Below are positions 22,471 to 33,758 of a stretch of DNA of 64,000 bases, piece after piece. The notes under the pieces are model-generated. The model was not told the origin of the DNA. It did no database searches and saw nothing but the letters and a program-made list of their open reading frames with translations. Source of the DNA: Hemileia vastatrix (Eukaryota > Basidiomycota > Pucciniomycetes > Pucciniales > Zaghouaniaceae); contig JASXTE010000005.1 of NCBI GenBank assembly GCA_030280995.1, positions 24,655,001 through 24,719,000 of the forward strand, written 5' to 3'. The position numbers and the translations under genes were made by a program. Positions within the stretch are counted from its first letter, which is position 1; each line of letters begins with the position of its first letter.

Positions 22471-22673
22471 TTCAAAGGTGACTTGAAAATTTAAACTAAA
22501 AAAGAATTTTGAACATTAAAGATTCTTGAAAATTTTATTTAAAAGAGCATTTATAACATTAAATTATGAAAATTAAGCTAATGATGGATAGAGTAAAATA
22601 ATACAGGAAATTAAGATAAAAATTTATGCACAAATATATATGAAAAGTTGAAGTTTAAGATAAATAAAACAAA

Positions 22674-24066
22674 CTAGTCATCAAAAAATTTCTTCAAATG
22701 TTCAATTTTCTCAACAGATTTATTAGCTTGAACACATTCTATCAAGAAATATTTCTTTTTTGAATTTTCTTTACAATCAAGCTTATATTTCATCTGTTCC
22801 ATGATTTTTTGATGCTCTAGTGTTTTATCCTCTTTCTTTGATTTTTCAATATTTAGAGATAACTCGAGTTTCTTCTCCTCCTTGTTTTGTGCCCTATCAT
22901 CCTTCCATAAAGAAAGTTTGTACTTCCTCTCCTCCAAGTCTTGTGCCCTATCATCCTTCTGTGAAGATAGTTCAAACTTATTCTCTTCCAAATCATGTAC
23001 CCTTTCTTCCCTCCTTAAAGAGAGCTCGTATTTTTGAATTTCAAACTTTAGAGTCTCTTTATCAACTTCCACTTGTTCTAGAGTGATAAGAAATATTAAC
23101 AAAAAGAAGAAGAAAATCAGAGTAAAGTATTAAAAGGTTTGGTATCACTTACCAGCATCACGTTTCTCCAAAAATTCTTTGATAGAAGAAAAAGGGGTTT
23201 GAGATGAAGTATCACTTTTTCTTCTTCTTTGAGAGTGGAAATTCAGACTACTTGAAGCCCTTCACTTTTTTTTCAAGGTCACATTTTTCTCCTCTTCATT
23301 TTTGATGGCTTCTGACTCAGTTGATTGTGGCTCCTGCATTAGTTCTTCAGCCTATTTATTAATAAGAAAATGTGAATAAATAAAGAATTGATAAGATAAA
23401 AGAAAAAAACATACTTGAGTTAGATCATGTTGGTTTATATTGCCATAAGGATCTATTGAAAAGAAATCTTGATTTGTTGAAGTTAAATGAGGGGAGGCTT
23501 GAGTATAAGAAGAAGGAAAAAGATTTGTTTCAACATCATGTTCCGAGATAGTATCTTCACCATCCAACATGTTTGTAGGATTATCATCATCTCGCTCTCC
23601 AAAAATAGAATCCATCTCTTTAAAGTAAGGGAATAAATAATCATGTTTATCATCTATGGATTTGATTCCCTTACTTATATTGAGGTCAGTAATACCAAAA
23701 CCAGTAGAAGATGAAAGAGTCTTTTCCTTCACCTATTTGTCTCAATAATTCTTGAAGATTTCAGACATTTTTTTTTGGTAAAAGATCTATCCTTCCCTTA
23801 GTCTTATTCCATAACTTGTTGGCCATTAGAAGATAACCATTAACTTTTGATGCGGGGGGCCATCCTACTTTAGTTGCATACTCAGTTCCAAAACAAGAAT
23901 CATAGTTAGATTTAGTTTTTAGCCAGTTAGTAAGAATGAGATGATCATCTTTCTTTAGTTGAACATTTTTGTATTTCCCAGCAGAGCAGGGGAAAGAGGG
24001 AGTAGTGGTATTTGAAGAACAACTGGATGATGGCTGCATTTAAGAAGATATATGATGAAGAGGCAT
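22674..24066 (-). pseudogene. Myb/SANT-like gene of H2, three exons
   Basis: Exon 1 about 24066-23415, intron 23414-23352, exon 2 23351-23153 (199 nt), intron 23152-23078 (GTAAGT...TCTAG), exon 3 23077-22674 (404 nt). Exon lengths 199 and 404 are identical in H4 and H5. Exon 1 holds the DNA-binding Myb/SANT-like domain (KKDDHLILTNWLKTKSNYDSCFGT...KVNGYLLMANKL). Exon 3 is a charged coiled coil of near-repeats (YELSLRREERVHDLEE / FELSSQKDDRAQDLEE). A stop just after the start region and a frameshift near 23740 break exon 1. In PIF/Harbinger systems the Myb-like partner recruits the transposase to the ends. Confidence 0.8.
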
Positions 24067-25149
24067 GTTAATATAATTAAAGATGAAAATAAGGAGAAAC
24101 AAGCAGATGAGATAGCGAAATGAAAAGGAGAAGAAAAAAGCAGATGAGAGAGTGAGATGAAAAGGAGCAGAATCAAATAGATGAAATGGGGAGATGTTCT
24201 GAGCATATAGAATGAACAGTATGAGGTGAGAATGGGAGTGCTCAGCAAAGTAGAAGGCATATCCAGAGAACAGTCCAAGATGTGGTTATGGCAGAAAGTT
24301 GTGCAACATGTTGTTATGACAGAAAGTTGTCCAAGATGTGGTTATGAAAAATTGAGTAGAAAAATGTTGGATAAGAGGTGAAAATTGACACGTAAAGTGT
24401 CTAATAACCAAATTATTAGCAAAAATATTTGCGGAAGATAATTGGGGTATAAGGATTTTTATCCACAATCAATTCAATTTCTGATTGGTCAACATTGATA
24501 ACCCCTTTTTTGTGGGGGGCTCCACCCTAAGCAATTGACAATAATGTCACTTTGTGTTCTGCCACACCTGGAAATATATATCAGATGAAATTCATGTTAT
24601 CATTTTTGGAATAAGGATTTATCTATCTGGCCCTTATACATTATTTATGATTGAATGATTTGCATTTACAAGTTTTGTTATGTATATTTTATACTTTCAT
24701 TTCTGGTTTTTTAGCTACTAGAAAGTGCTTTAGTATGATGTTACACAATTGGGGGCTAATTCAGCAAGAATTTTGTAGAAGCATTTTTAGGGGGGATCAA
24801 ATTTGACCAATCCCAATTAAATTAATTGTGGATAGAAATCCTTATACCCCAATTATCTTACACTATTATTCTTGCTATTAACTGGGTAATTAAAAAGTTT
24901 ACGTGTAAAAGTTGACCTCTTATATGACATTTTTCCACTCAATTTTTCATAAACACATATTGGACAACTTTCTGTCATAACCACACCTTTCCCTACTTTC
25001 ATTCATAACCACAGCTTTGACTACTCTCTGGATATGCCTTCCACCTTGCTTAGAACCCCATGATCATCTCATCCTGTCTATTCTCTACATTCAAACACCT
25101 CATTATGTAATCTACTTGCTTTTGCTACTTTTCATCTTCATTTATCTTA

Positions 25150-26544
25150 AAATTCCCTGTCATCAAAGATCTTCTCAAAGGCAGCCTTCCCCTGGTTGTT
25201 CTTCAAATTTCACTACTCCCTCTTTCCCCTGCTAAGCAGAGAAAAAAAAGTCCATTCCATTAAAAAAGATTATCATCTCATTCTTATTAAATGGATGAAA
25301 ACTAAATCTAACTATGATTCTTTTTATGGTACTGAATAATCGACTATAGTAGGATGGCACCCAGCATCAAAACTTAATGGTTATCTTTTAATGGCCAAAA
25401 AATTACAGAATAAGACCAAGGGAAGGATTTATCTTTTACCTACAAAGATGTCTTAACACTTCAATAATTATCAATCCAAATACAAGAAGGCAAAGAATCT
25501 TTCATCTCCTACTGATTTTAGTATTACTGACCTTGATATGAGTAAGGGCATCAAATCCATAGATGATAAACTTCATTCTTTTTGTCCTTACTTTAAAGAG
25601 ATTAATGATATTTTTGGAGAGCAAGCTGATGTTAATCCTGAAAAAATTTTGGATGGTGAAGATGCTATCTTCAAACATGATGTCAAAAGAAATCTTTTTC
25701 TTTCTTCTTCTACTCAAGTCTCCCCTCATTTAACTTCCACAAATCAAGATATCTTTTTTATAGATCCTTATGGAAATATAAACCAAGCTGATCTAACTCA
25801 AGTATGTTTATTTTCTTATATCTTACTAATTAATTCTTTTATTTACATCTTCATATTTCTAAATAGGCTGAAGAACAAACACAGGAGCCACAATCAACTG
25901 AGTCAGAAGCCAGGGACAATGATGAGGAGGAAAATGCAACCTTGAAAAAAATGCAAAACGCTTTAAGTAGTCTTAATTTCCACTCTCAAAGACAAAGAAA
26001 AAGTGATACTTCATCTCAAACACCTTTTTCTTATATCAAAGAATTTTTGGAGAAATGTGATGCTGGTAAGTGATACCAAACCTCTTAATAATTTACTCTG
26101 CTTTTCTTCTACTGCTTTTTAATATTTATTATCACTCTAGAACAAGTGGAAGTTGCTAAAGAGACTATAATATTTGAAAAGAAAAAATATGAGCTCTTTT
26201 TAAGGAGGGATGACAGGGTACATGATTTGGAAGAGAAGAATATTGAACTTTCTTTACAGAAGGATTATAGGACACAAGTCTTGGAGGAGAGGAAGTACAA
26301 AATCTCTTTATGGAAGGAAGATAGGGAACAAGACTTGAAGGAGAAGATATTCAAGTTATTTCTAAGTATAGAAAAATAAAAGAAAGAGGAGAAAACACTC
26401 AAGCAATAAAACCTCATGCAACAGATGAAATATAAGCTTGATCATGAATAAAATTCTAAAAAGAAAGATTTCTTGATAAAATGTGTTAAAGCTAATAAAT
26501 CTGTTATGCAAATTGAATGTTTAAAGAAATTTTTTGATGATTAG
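25150..26544 (+). pseudogene. Myb/SANT-like gene of H4, three exons
   Basis: Exon 1 about 25150-25801, intron 25802-25866 (GTATGT...AATAG), exon 2 25867-26065 (199 nt), intron 26066-26140 (GTAAGT...TCTAG), exon 3 26141-26544 (404 nt, ending LKKFFDD). The start ATG of the family is lost, and stops interrupt the SANT region (TGA/TAA near 25230, 25337, 25455) and the coiled coil. Intron and exon sizes match H2 and H5. Confidence 0.78.
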
Positions 26545-27369
26545 TTTGTTTTATTTCTCTAACACTTTAACTGTTCATAATTAATTGTACATAAAATTTT
26601 ATCTTAATTTCTTGCATTTCTTTACTCTATCCATCATTAGTTGAATTTTCATATTTTAATGTTGTAAATTCTTTTTTAAATATAATTTTCAACAATTTTT
26701 AATGTTCAAAATTCTTTTTTAGTGAAATTTTCAAGTCACATATGAAAATCTCTTAATCCCACCCCTGCATTTGATTGAACTAAGGGGCAGGTATCACCAA
26801 AATTATTTCAAGTAAAGAATTTTTAAAGTCTTTTATGAAATTTTGGCAATTCTTCCCCCTGCATTTTATTTTGGAGAAGATACAAGAAGTAAAAAACAAA
26901 ATAAGAAAGGTGAAGAATGAGGAGTTAAAAGGGATTGTGGGGTTGGCAAGTTAATTACAAGCAATGCCAAGGAAGACAAATATATTAGATTAACACCCCA
27001 ATTTCCAGTTAAAAACAACACAAGAGGGTAGAAGTAGTAGTTTAGTTTAGTTATAAGAGGGATGATAATCAAAAGAAGAACAGATGCAACAGCATCTATT
27101 GATTCCATAACAGCTTCCTGCAAGACAAAGATGATTGAAGGGGAAAAGATTTTATGTTTATCTGTGACATGGTATTGTCACAATTAACTTTATGGGTGGT
27201 TTGTTTAGTTATTTTTGTATTTACTGAATGGTTTGTCAAAAAAGTGAAGTGGGGAAGGGAGGGATGGGAAGTGAAGGGAAGGAAGAAAGATGGTAGAAAG
27301 GAGAAGGGAGGGAAGAGGAGAGGAGGTATAAGTGGAAGGGGAAGAGAAAGTATTAAGACCCAGAGGGCA

Positions 27370-27570
27370 ACAGAAAATAATACCAGGTCTAAAGCTAACA
27401 AAAAATTTTTATGACATCACCATGGAGGGTCAACAATACCCCCAGGCAGAAAGCATGAGTATAGAGGAAAAGGACGCCCTCTTAAAAAGATAACTATAAA
27501 AAAGACGTCTCCTCCTCTTCAGGATCAACTGTCCCACCTGGCCAAACAGGTTCTGAAGTTGGATTTGAAA
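27370..27570 (+). pseudogene. Gypsy-B gag N-terminal fragment inside H4
   Basis: Nearly identical to the reverse complement of about 3860-4050: TACCAGGTCTAAAG.TAAC, then the ATGACATCACCATGGAGGG stretch, through to the coiled-coil start (SPPLQDQLSHL.KQVL). It even shares the in-frame TGA found at 4005. No LTR accompanies it, so this is a captured internal piece or the scar of a deletion. Confidence 0.75.
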
Positions 27571-27905
27571 AGAGTTCTGAGAAAGGGGGGAATAGCATTT
27601 ATAGCTGGGTTACGTAGCTTCCTAGTAGAGAGGTGTTTCATAGTTATTGATGGAAGGCTTATGTGATGAAAGAAGTAGGAATTCACCGCCAAATGTGCAG
27701 TTGGGGTGTGTAGATAGAAAAAAAACTTAAGTGTTTTCCACCAAAATTAAGTAGCATAGAATGAGGAAAGACTTAAGTATGGCATTAGCAATTATAAGTC
27801 ATGTGACTTTCTTAAAAATACATCATGTATGTGATGAGTTTGGCATGATGAATTAGGAATCGAAATTGGGGTATAAGAGGTAGGATAATGCGTTATCATG
27901 GATTC

Positions 27906-27937
27906 CTTATCCACTGGCCCTGGGGCTAGTGGATAAG
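27906..27937. repeat. Subterminal palindrome of H4
   Basis: CTTATCCACTGGCCCT followed by GGGGCTAGTGGATAAG, the H4 version of the family palindrome, about 83 bp inside the right end. Confidence 0.75.
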
Positions 27938-28020
27938 CATCTTCCACAATTAATAATGTTGCATCTGGGGAAAAAAAATTCCTGATCCCTAATTGCGGAT
28001 TTATAAAATTTTATACCCCC

Positions 28021-28345
28021 TATTGTCCCTCTTAGTTACTCAATCATGAAGTATCAGCTATACATTACTTATCATTTTATGATTCTCATCTACTGATTTT
28101 TTTGTTTTTAGTTTTTTCAAAATAAAAACTTGATGGTTCTTGATTGAGTTGGAAATTCAGGTATGCTATTTTTTTATAATTGTTTTATTTTTTTAAAGTG
28201 TGTCAGTATGATGTTACATAATTGGGGGATGATGCATCAAGCTTGTTGTTAGAGCATTATTGCCCATCTTAGTTACTCAATCATGTAGTATCAGCTATAC
28301 ATTACTTATCATTGTATGATTTGCATCTACTGATATTTTCATTTT
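28021..28345. repeat. Pair of ~80-bp direct repeats next to H4
   Basis: CTTAGTTACTCAATCATG followed by AGTATCAGCTATACATTACTTATCATT occurs at about 28030 and again at about 28268. A stretch between them (AGTATGATGTTACATAATTGGGGG) resembles 24735-24770 left of H4, so H4 lies inside an older repeat. Confidence 0.6.
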
Positions 28346-28399
28346 TTCTTTCAACATACAAACTGGAGGTTTTTTGAGACTGATTTTGTGAACCAACAT

Positions 28400-29420
28400 G
28401 AAAATGGATGATGAAATCTTTTGTATGACAGTAAATCAGGGCTCACAATATAGAATTGAGAAGGATTCTGTGAGGATATGAGAAAATTTAAGGTGAGCAC
28501 TATTGTGGGGCCATAAATCAGTGGTCATAATAATTTTCCAGTCCTGTGTACAGAATCATACTAAATTGTTGGTTGCAGACCCTGATGTATGCCATAAAAT
28601 AGCATTCACTTTACATTCTCTCATCCATTCACAGAACCTTCACAATTCTATATTGTGAACCATGATTTACAAATGTAAAACAGAGTTCATCATCCATTTT
28701 CACATTGGTTCCCAAAATAACTCTTAATTCTATAATGTGAATCTTTATTTACAGCTGCACAAGAGAGTTAATTTTCAATTGTCACTACAGTTGACTGAAA
28801 ATCTCAAAAAATATTATATATTAAATTGTGATTTATGGCTGTAAAAACAGAGTTCACTATCGATTTTCACATTAGTAGAGAGAATTTCACTCAATTTATT
28901 TTAGTGAAACCTGATGTAAAGCTGTTCAAAAGGAGTTCACCATCCTTTTTCACACTAGTACACAGAATCTTTGTCAATTTTAAATAGTGAACCTGTATGT
29001 ATAGCCATGTATCTGAGATGATCAGTGTTAACTATATAAAATTGATAGCATAAATTTGAATTTGGGGATGAGATTGAAGATGGACTTTATGGTATGGATG
29101 TACATCAGGGTAAAATGTAGAAATTATTAGTGATTTTTAAACATGAGGATAAGATAAAAAGTAAACTCGATTGGGCAGCTATAAATCTGGGTCTACCCTG
29201 TAGAATTGTGAGAGATTCAGTCTTATTTGGTGTAAATTAATATTGAAATCTGTCGCAAATGTTTACATCAATAATCACAATATAGAATTGAGAGTGATTT
29301 TTTTAACTGATAAAATCTTGTGTATGGCCACACATCATGGGTCACTATTCAAAATTATGAGTAATTTGTAAAAGTTATGTTAATATTGAAAATTAATGCT
29401 GATTTACAGCCATAAGAAAG
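28400..29420. repeat. Diverged ~80-bp satellite with inverted segments
   Basis: Units of about 80 bp with CACAATTCTATATTGTGAACC.TGATTTA and ACAGAGTTCA.CATCCATTTTCACATT occur at 28560-29030. Reverse-complement units (AAATCAGGGCTCACAATATAGAATTG) lie on both sides, near 28430-28480 and 29180-29300. No genes. Confidence 0.6.
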
Positions 29421-31530
29421 CATTCATAATAGTTCTCCAGTATTGTGCAAAGAAATAACCTAAAATTTATATCTGAATTTTGTTGATAGATAGTCATTGG
29501 ACTATTCAATAATTGTTTCAAATGAAAATTAACGTTATGGTTTGAATTTTATTTAGATACAAAATGAAGAAAAAATTATATATTCTCATTTATTAAAAAT
29601 TAAAAATTATATCCATTTACTCTTTACTTTAGCTTGCACATATGAATTCAAAAAAAACATGTGAGACAGAGAAGGATATCAATAATTTGTATCTAAGAAA
29701 AAATTTTATCTAAAAAGTAATTTTGGTAAGAAAAGAAACTCTGATAATTTTTTTATATATTGAATTTAAACAGAATTAAGTTTAGTACATTCATTGATCT
29801 ATTGTGTTGAGAAACAAACATATTATAAACATAAAAAAATTATCTTTAGACATATATATTCATAAAACTATTCAAATTCTTTAAATATTTCTAAAAAATT
29901 ATATGATTTAGTATAATTCTTTTTGATATAAAAATGAAATTATATTTACATTAAAAAATCTTGTATAGCTTTTTTAAAAAGTTGCAAAATTTCTCCTAGT
30001 TCAATGTGGCTTGAACCACAGTTGGCCACAGGATGTTATTGAGAGTTCAATCTAAGTTCTACAAAATCTAAGATATATATTTTTTTTTGAAAATTTACAT
30101 TTTAATTGAAATAAAATGCTTTGAGTAATAACAATGATCAAGAGTTTTTTATATATTATTGAACAAATAATAGCACAATTATTGAGATAGATATATTATT
30201 CAATTTTTCCATGACTTTAGTTAATACATGCAACTAATTGGGTATGTACAGTAATCATAAAAATTAAAACCAAGCATGAAGTTTAAATAATGAGTTTAAT
30301 TTTGAGCTAAAACTTTAGTTGAATTATAAAATTTATGTCAAAGATATTTCACATCTGACCAAAAAAAATTACCATTAAAGTGAACATGTAATAAATTTAC
30401 CTTGTAAAATACATAAGAGCATTGGTTTGAGATTTTGCTATAATGTCTGGCCCCACATCATTTTTTTTTTTCAAATTTTCAAATTTGGTTGTTTTTTTAT
30501 CTTATGGATAGTTTCAAAACCATTTGGTCACATAATTTGTGGAAAAAAATATCTCTTTTGATGCCTTATTATTATACTATGAAGTTATTCCCTTATTAAC
30601 TTCTTTCTTTATTAAAAGAAGCCAATAAAACTGTATATTTTATGGATGTATGTAGAGCCATAACACAGAATCATTCTTCTTTTTTATAAATTGAAGAAAA
30701 GTACTGTAAACTGGCATGGTGAATGCTATTTTTTGAGCAAAAAATAGCATCCACCTTTAAATTTTTGCTGCCACATTTTACACCCTCTTCACACACCATC
30801 TTCTTACTTTACACATTTGTCAAATATATTCTCTTGCCATCATATTTAATAATCATCACCATGGGAAATCTAGAGGTAACCTGCTAGAAATACTCTCTCC
30901 TGAACTTTAGAGTGTCCCTTCATTATGCCAGGTCTATGAATACTTTATAAACATAGGTAAATTAGATTTAGATTTAAATTTATTCTCAGATTAGTCCAAA
31001 AATGGACCTCAATTGATCTCAAGTTATGCATAATTTGATCAACTATAACAATTATTTTATCTTTCATTGAGCACACATTGAGCACATATTGATCCAACAT
31101 AATCTTTTGAATATCCAATATGATTATCAATATAGAGAATGAAAGTTATTCCTTAACATAACTAAGCATTACTTTTCATCCAAAAGATAAACCATAAAAT
31201 TATGAAATTAAAATTAATTTACAATAATGATATCTTTTACTACATAATTGCAACAATGGATAGATTCAGCAAATTTTTTATCACAAATATTAATAACTAT
31301 AGGGATTAAAATAACTAATGAAATTCCTATTTTCAAATTTCAAAAAGAATATAGTCACTTCTCACTTCAAATATATTAAGTCTTTGTAATACTAAATTTT
31401 GTATATTATTTTATTTTACCTAAAATATAAGACCTACAGGCTATTGAAAATAAAATCTTCATTTATTCAATTAAAAGAAATATTTTTATTTAAATAAAAA
31501 TAAAAATAGTCCTTAAAGTTTATTACTTGA
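29421..31530. other. AT-rich spacer, no gene seen
   Basis: No coherent reading frame or element ends found. The one feature is a 13-bp perfect inverted repeat ATGCTATTTTTTG with a 2-nt AG loop at 30723-30750. Confidence 0.6.
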
Positions 31531-31552
31531 AAGGTTGTTATTCAAATTGATG

Positions 31553-31735
31553 AAGTGTGGTTTTCCTCATAAAAGTGTCCAGCACAATTTTGGCCAAACT
31601 TGTGCTGAACACCTTTACAAAAAACAATTTGATGACATCAAATATATTAATGTTCTAGACTTTTTTTTAAATTTCTTTGAAGTAATAAGTTACTGTCCAA
31701 GACCAAAGTGTCAAATTTGACTGAGCTTGTGCTGG
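31553..31735. repeat. Inverted-repeat element, left part, split by Gypsy-A copy 2
   Basis: Contains CCTCATAAAAGTGTCCAGCACAA followed by TTGTGCTG-type sequence able to form a hairpin. Its right neighbour at 40447-40600 repeats the same motifs, and the terminal CTTGTGCTGG/GCTGGACACTTTT is cut by the chromovirus at the duplicated GCTGG. Probably a MITE-like or foldback repeat. Confidence 0.5.
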
Positions 31736-32500
31736 TGTCACCCGCAACGTGACACTCGAGGCAAAAGCAGCTCATTAAATCAATAATATCAAGTTCTAAA
31801 TCTATACTCAAAGCGCAGAAAGAAATTCTCCATAGCAACTGCGATTCCCCTTTGTGTACTTACTATTCAACTGCGCTAGCCTAAACTCTAAATCTAAATT
31901 AGTCAATATCTCAATAGTGTGCCTTAGTCTTAATTTCAATAAGCAACGCACAGCGCTATGATCAACGTAATAGTACATTAGTTGTTTTCATTAAAAGTTT
32001 GTTAATTAATTAAAAGGGGTAAATTGAGCAGGGACGGATATTAGCAAAGAGGGTCTAAGAGTATTAATGGTCTGTGGTATGGGAATGGTGCGATGAGAGG
32101 GAGGTCAATGCGAGGAGGAATAAAGGATATAAAAGGGTTGGGTATTTGGTTCGATATTCCTTAGAATTAAATTATAAAACGTATTTACATTTAATAGTGG
32201 TAAAATCTTTAAGTTAAATCATTATTATTGTATCTTTCTTTTATTTTCTCAATAATCATTTCTAAATCCTAAATCTTTGATTGTTGAGTTTCAAACCCTT
32301 CGTGAGATCTTAAGAATTCCTATTACCTTTGAAACTATATTATAATTCTTCTCAAACATACCTCAAACCCGTAGCTCTTACTTCGAGTGTCCTTTGAATC
32401 ACTTCCTCGAATCATTCCTCTGTGCTTTGAAGAAGTTTCTAAATCCCTCATCTCACTTTCAGGAACATCCTCGACCTAGTGCGTAGGTCGTCCGGTGACA
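31736..32500 (+). repeat. Gypsy-A copy 2 5' LTR
   Basis: 765 bp, TGTCACCCGCA to CCGGTGACA. TATAAAA lies at 32128-32134 and the self-priming 13-mer AGAATTAAATTAT at 32163-32175. Differs at few sites from 39682-40446. Confidence 0.95.
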
Positions 32501-32502
32501 GT

Positions 32503-32515
32503 ATAATTTGATTCT
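32503..32515 (+). other. Gypsy-A copy 2 self-priming primer-binding site
   Basis: ATAATTTGATTCT, two bases after the LTR, complementary to 32163-32175 except for one A-to-G change that would still allow a G-U pair in RNA. Confidence 0.6.
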
Positions 32516-32571
32516 CCGTAGTTCTCATTCTTTGCACTACTACGTCCTTTTAGGTGTTTTTAAAATTTTAA

Positions 32572-33758
32572 ATGGCACCTGTTGAACGCACTCTTCCTAC
32601 GGGCGCTACTACTAGAGCTCGCGCAAGAGGCAGGCCAACAGCCACAAGGTCTGTTTCCCGCACTCACTCTTTAGAACCACTCGACCTTAGGGAACGGCAA
32701 CATTCAGTTCAATCTGTAGAAGACATCCCACAAGATTTTGAGGATTCTAGTGATGAAGAAGAAGGAGAGGATACAATTCACGAGGCACCATCTGCCCCTG
32801 CCAATCACCCTTCTGGCCAATCCTCTGAACCTGGACCATCTAACTCTCTGGAAGATTTCATGAGACTTTTCATGAAAACCCTTTCAAATCCAACGTCTTC
32901 AGAGGGATCTAAGTTCAAAACTCCTTCTATGAAATCTCCTGACAAATTCGACAGAGATCACCCCGACAGATTGCGACCCTTCTTGCAAACCTGCAAGCTA
33001 CTGTTCCATAATGACCCTCAAACCTTTAATAGCGACCGATCAAAGGTTGTTTACGCTTCTTCATTCCTAGCCGGGAAAGCAGCAAGATGGTTTGAACCTT
33101 ATCTTCTCATGCTTTCTTCGACAGAAACCCACTTACTTATCAATAATTGGGAAAAGTTTGAAGACCAACTTTTTACGTTGTTAGGGGACCCTAATGAAAC
33201 TGACAACACAGAAATTGAACTTGATTTTCTTTGCATGAGTGATAATGGTAAAGCCTCTGAATATATCTCGAACTTCAGAGCACTTCAAACTCGAGTAGGT
33301 TGGAATGATGCTGCCCTTAAGTATCATTTCAAGAAAGGACTTCCTTCAAGGATTCTGGATCAATTAAATCTTCACGGTCAGAAGATGACTACTTTAACAG
33401 ATTTAATGGATCGAACCCTTGAACTTGACGGTGTTTATCAAGGACGACTTCAACATCGTCAATACTCCAACAAGTCTCAAGGCCTAAACTTTAAATCGGG
33501 ATCTCTTCACAACCACGACCAAATCAATCCTCCTGGACTCAATCCAAACCCAATAAGGGGAAGGATAAACCTCGACCAAAAAGCTTGACTCCAGGCAATA
33601 TCAGCAAAGTACTGGATCCTAAAGGGGAACTTAAAGATGCTGAGAGGAAGAGACGAGCAGATAATGGATTATGTATGTATTGTGGGGGTAAGCACAAGTT
33701 GGAAGACTGTGTAAAGTTGAAAGAAAGAGAAGGTACTAGTTCGAAGTCAAAAAACTAG
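32572..33758 (+). pseudogene. gag: Gypsy-A copy 2 Gag (frameshifted)
   Basis: Starts MAPVERTLPTGATTRARARGRP and is collinear with copy 1 for about 310 codons. A small deletion near 33505 (GGGATCTCTTCACAACC versus GGGACCTTCTTCACACCC) shifts the frame. The zinc-knuckle codons (CMYCGGKHKLEDC) and the terminal A AAA AAC are still present further on in the original frame. It has the capsid core of copy 1 with a handful of substitutions. Confidence 0.9.
33750..33756 (+). promoter_or_regulatory. Candidate -1 frameshift site, copy 2
   Basis: A AAA AAC directly before the gag TAG, as in copy 1. Confidence 0.45.

Larger units (their letters stand above)
16239..24505 (+). mobile_element. Harbinger H2, 8.3 kb, carrying a captured AP-3 delta gene
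   Basis: Left end GGGGGTATCAATGTT preceded by TTA (16236-16238). Right end AACATTGATAACCCC followed by TTT. Transposase (+) at the left, Myb gene (-) at the right, and about 3.6 kb of cargo between their 3' ends. Flanking sequence of the cargo matches H3, so the cargo was added to the standard element. Confidence 0.85.
24791..28020 (+). mobile_element. Harbinger H4, internally deleted, with a Gypsy gag fragment
   Basis: The left end (GGGGGGATCAAATTTG) is degraded and the right end is TTATACCCCC. It carries a Myb gene (+), then about 0.5 kb of unrelated purine-rich DNA, a piece of Gypsy-B gag, and only the first ~20 codons of transposase on the minus strand near 27640. A transposase-less deletion derivative of 3.2 kb. 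Confidence 0.7.

Noticed and set aside
29421..31530. tRNA, rRNA or host gene in the longest non-TE spacer
   Set aside because: No cloverleaf, no conserved rRNA blocks and no coherent reading frame found by eye.
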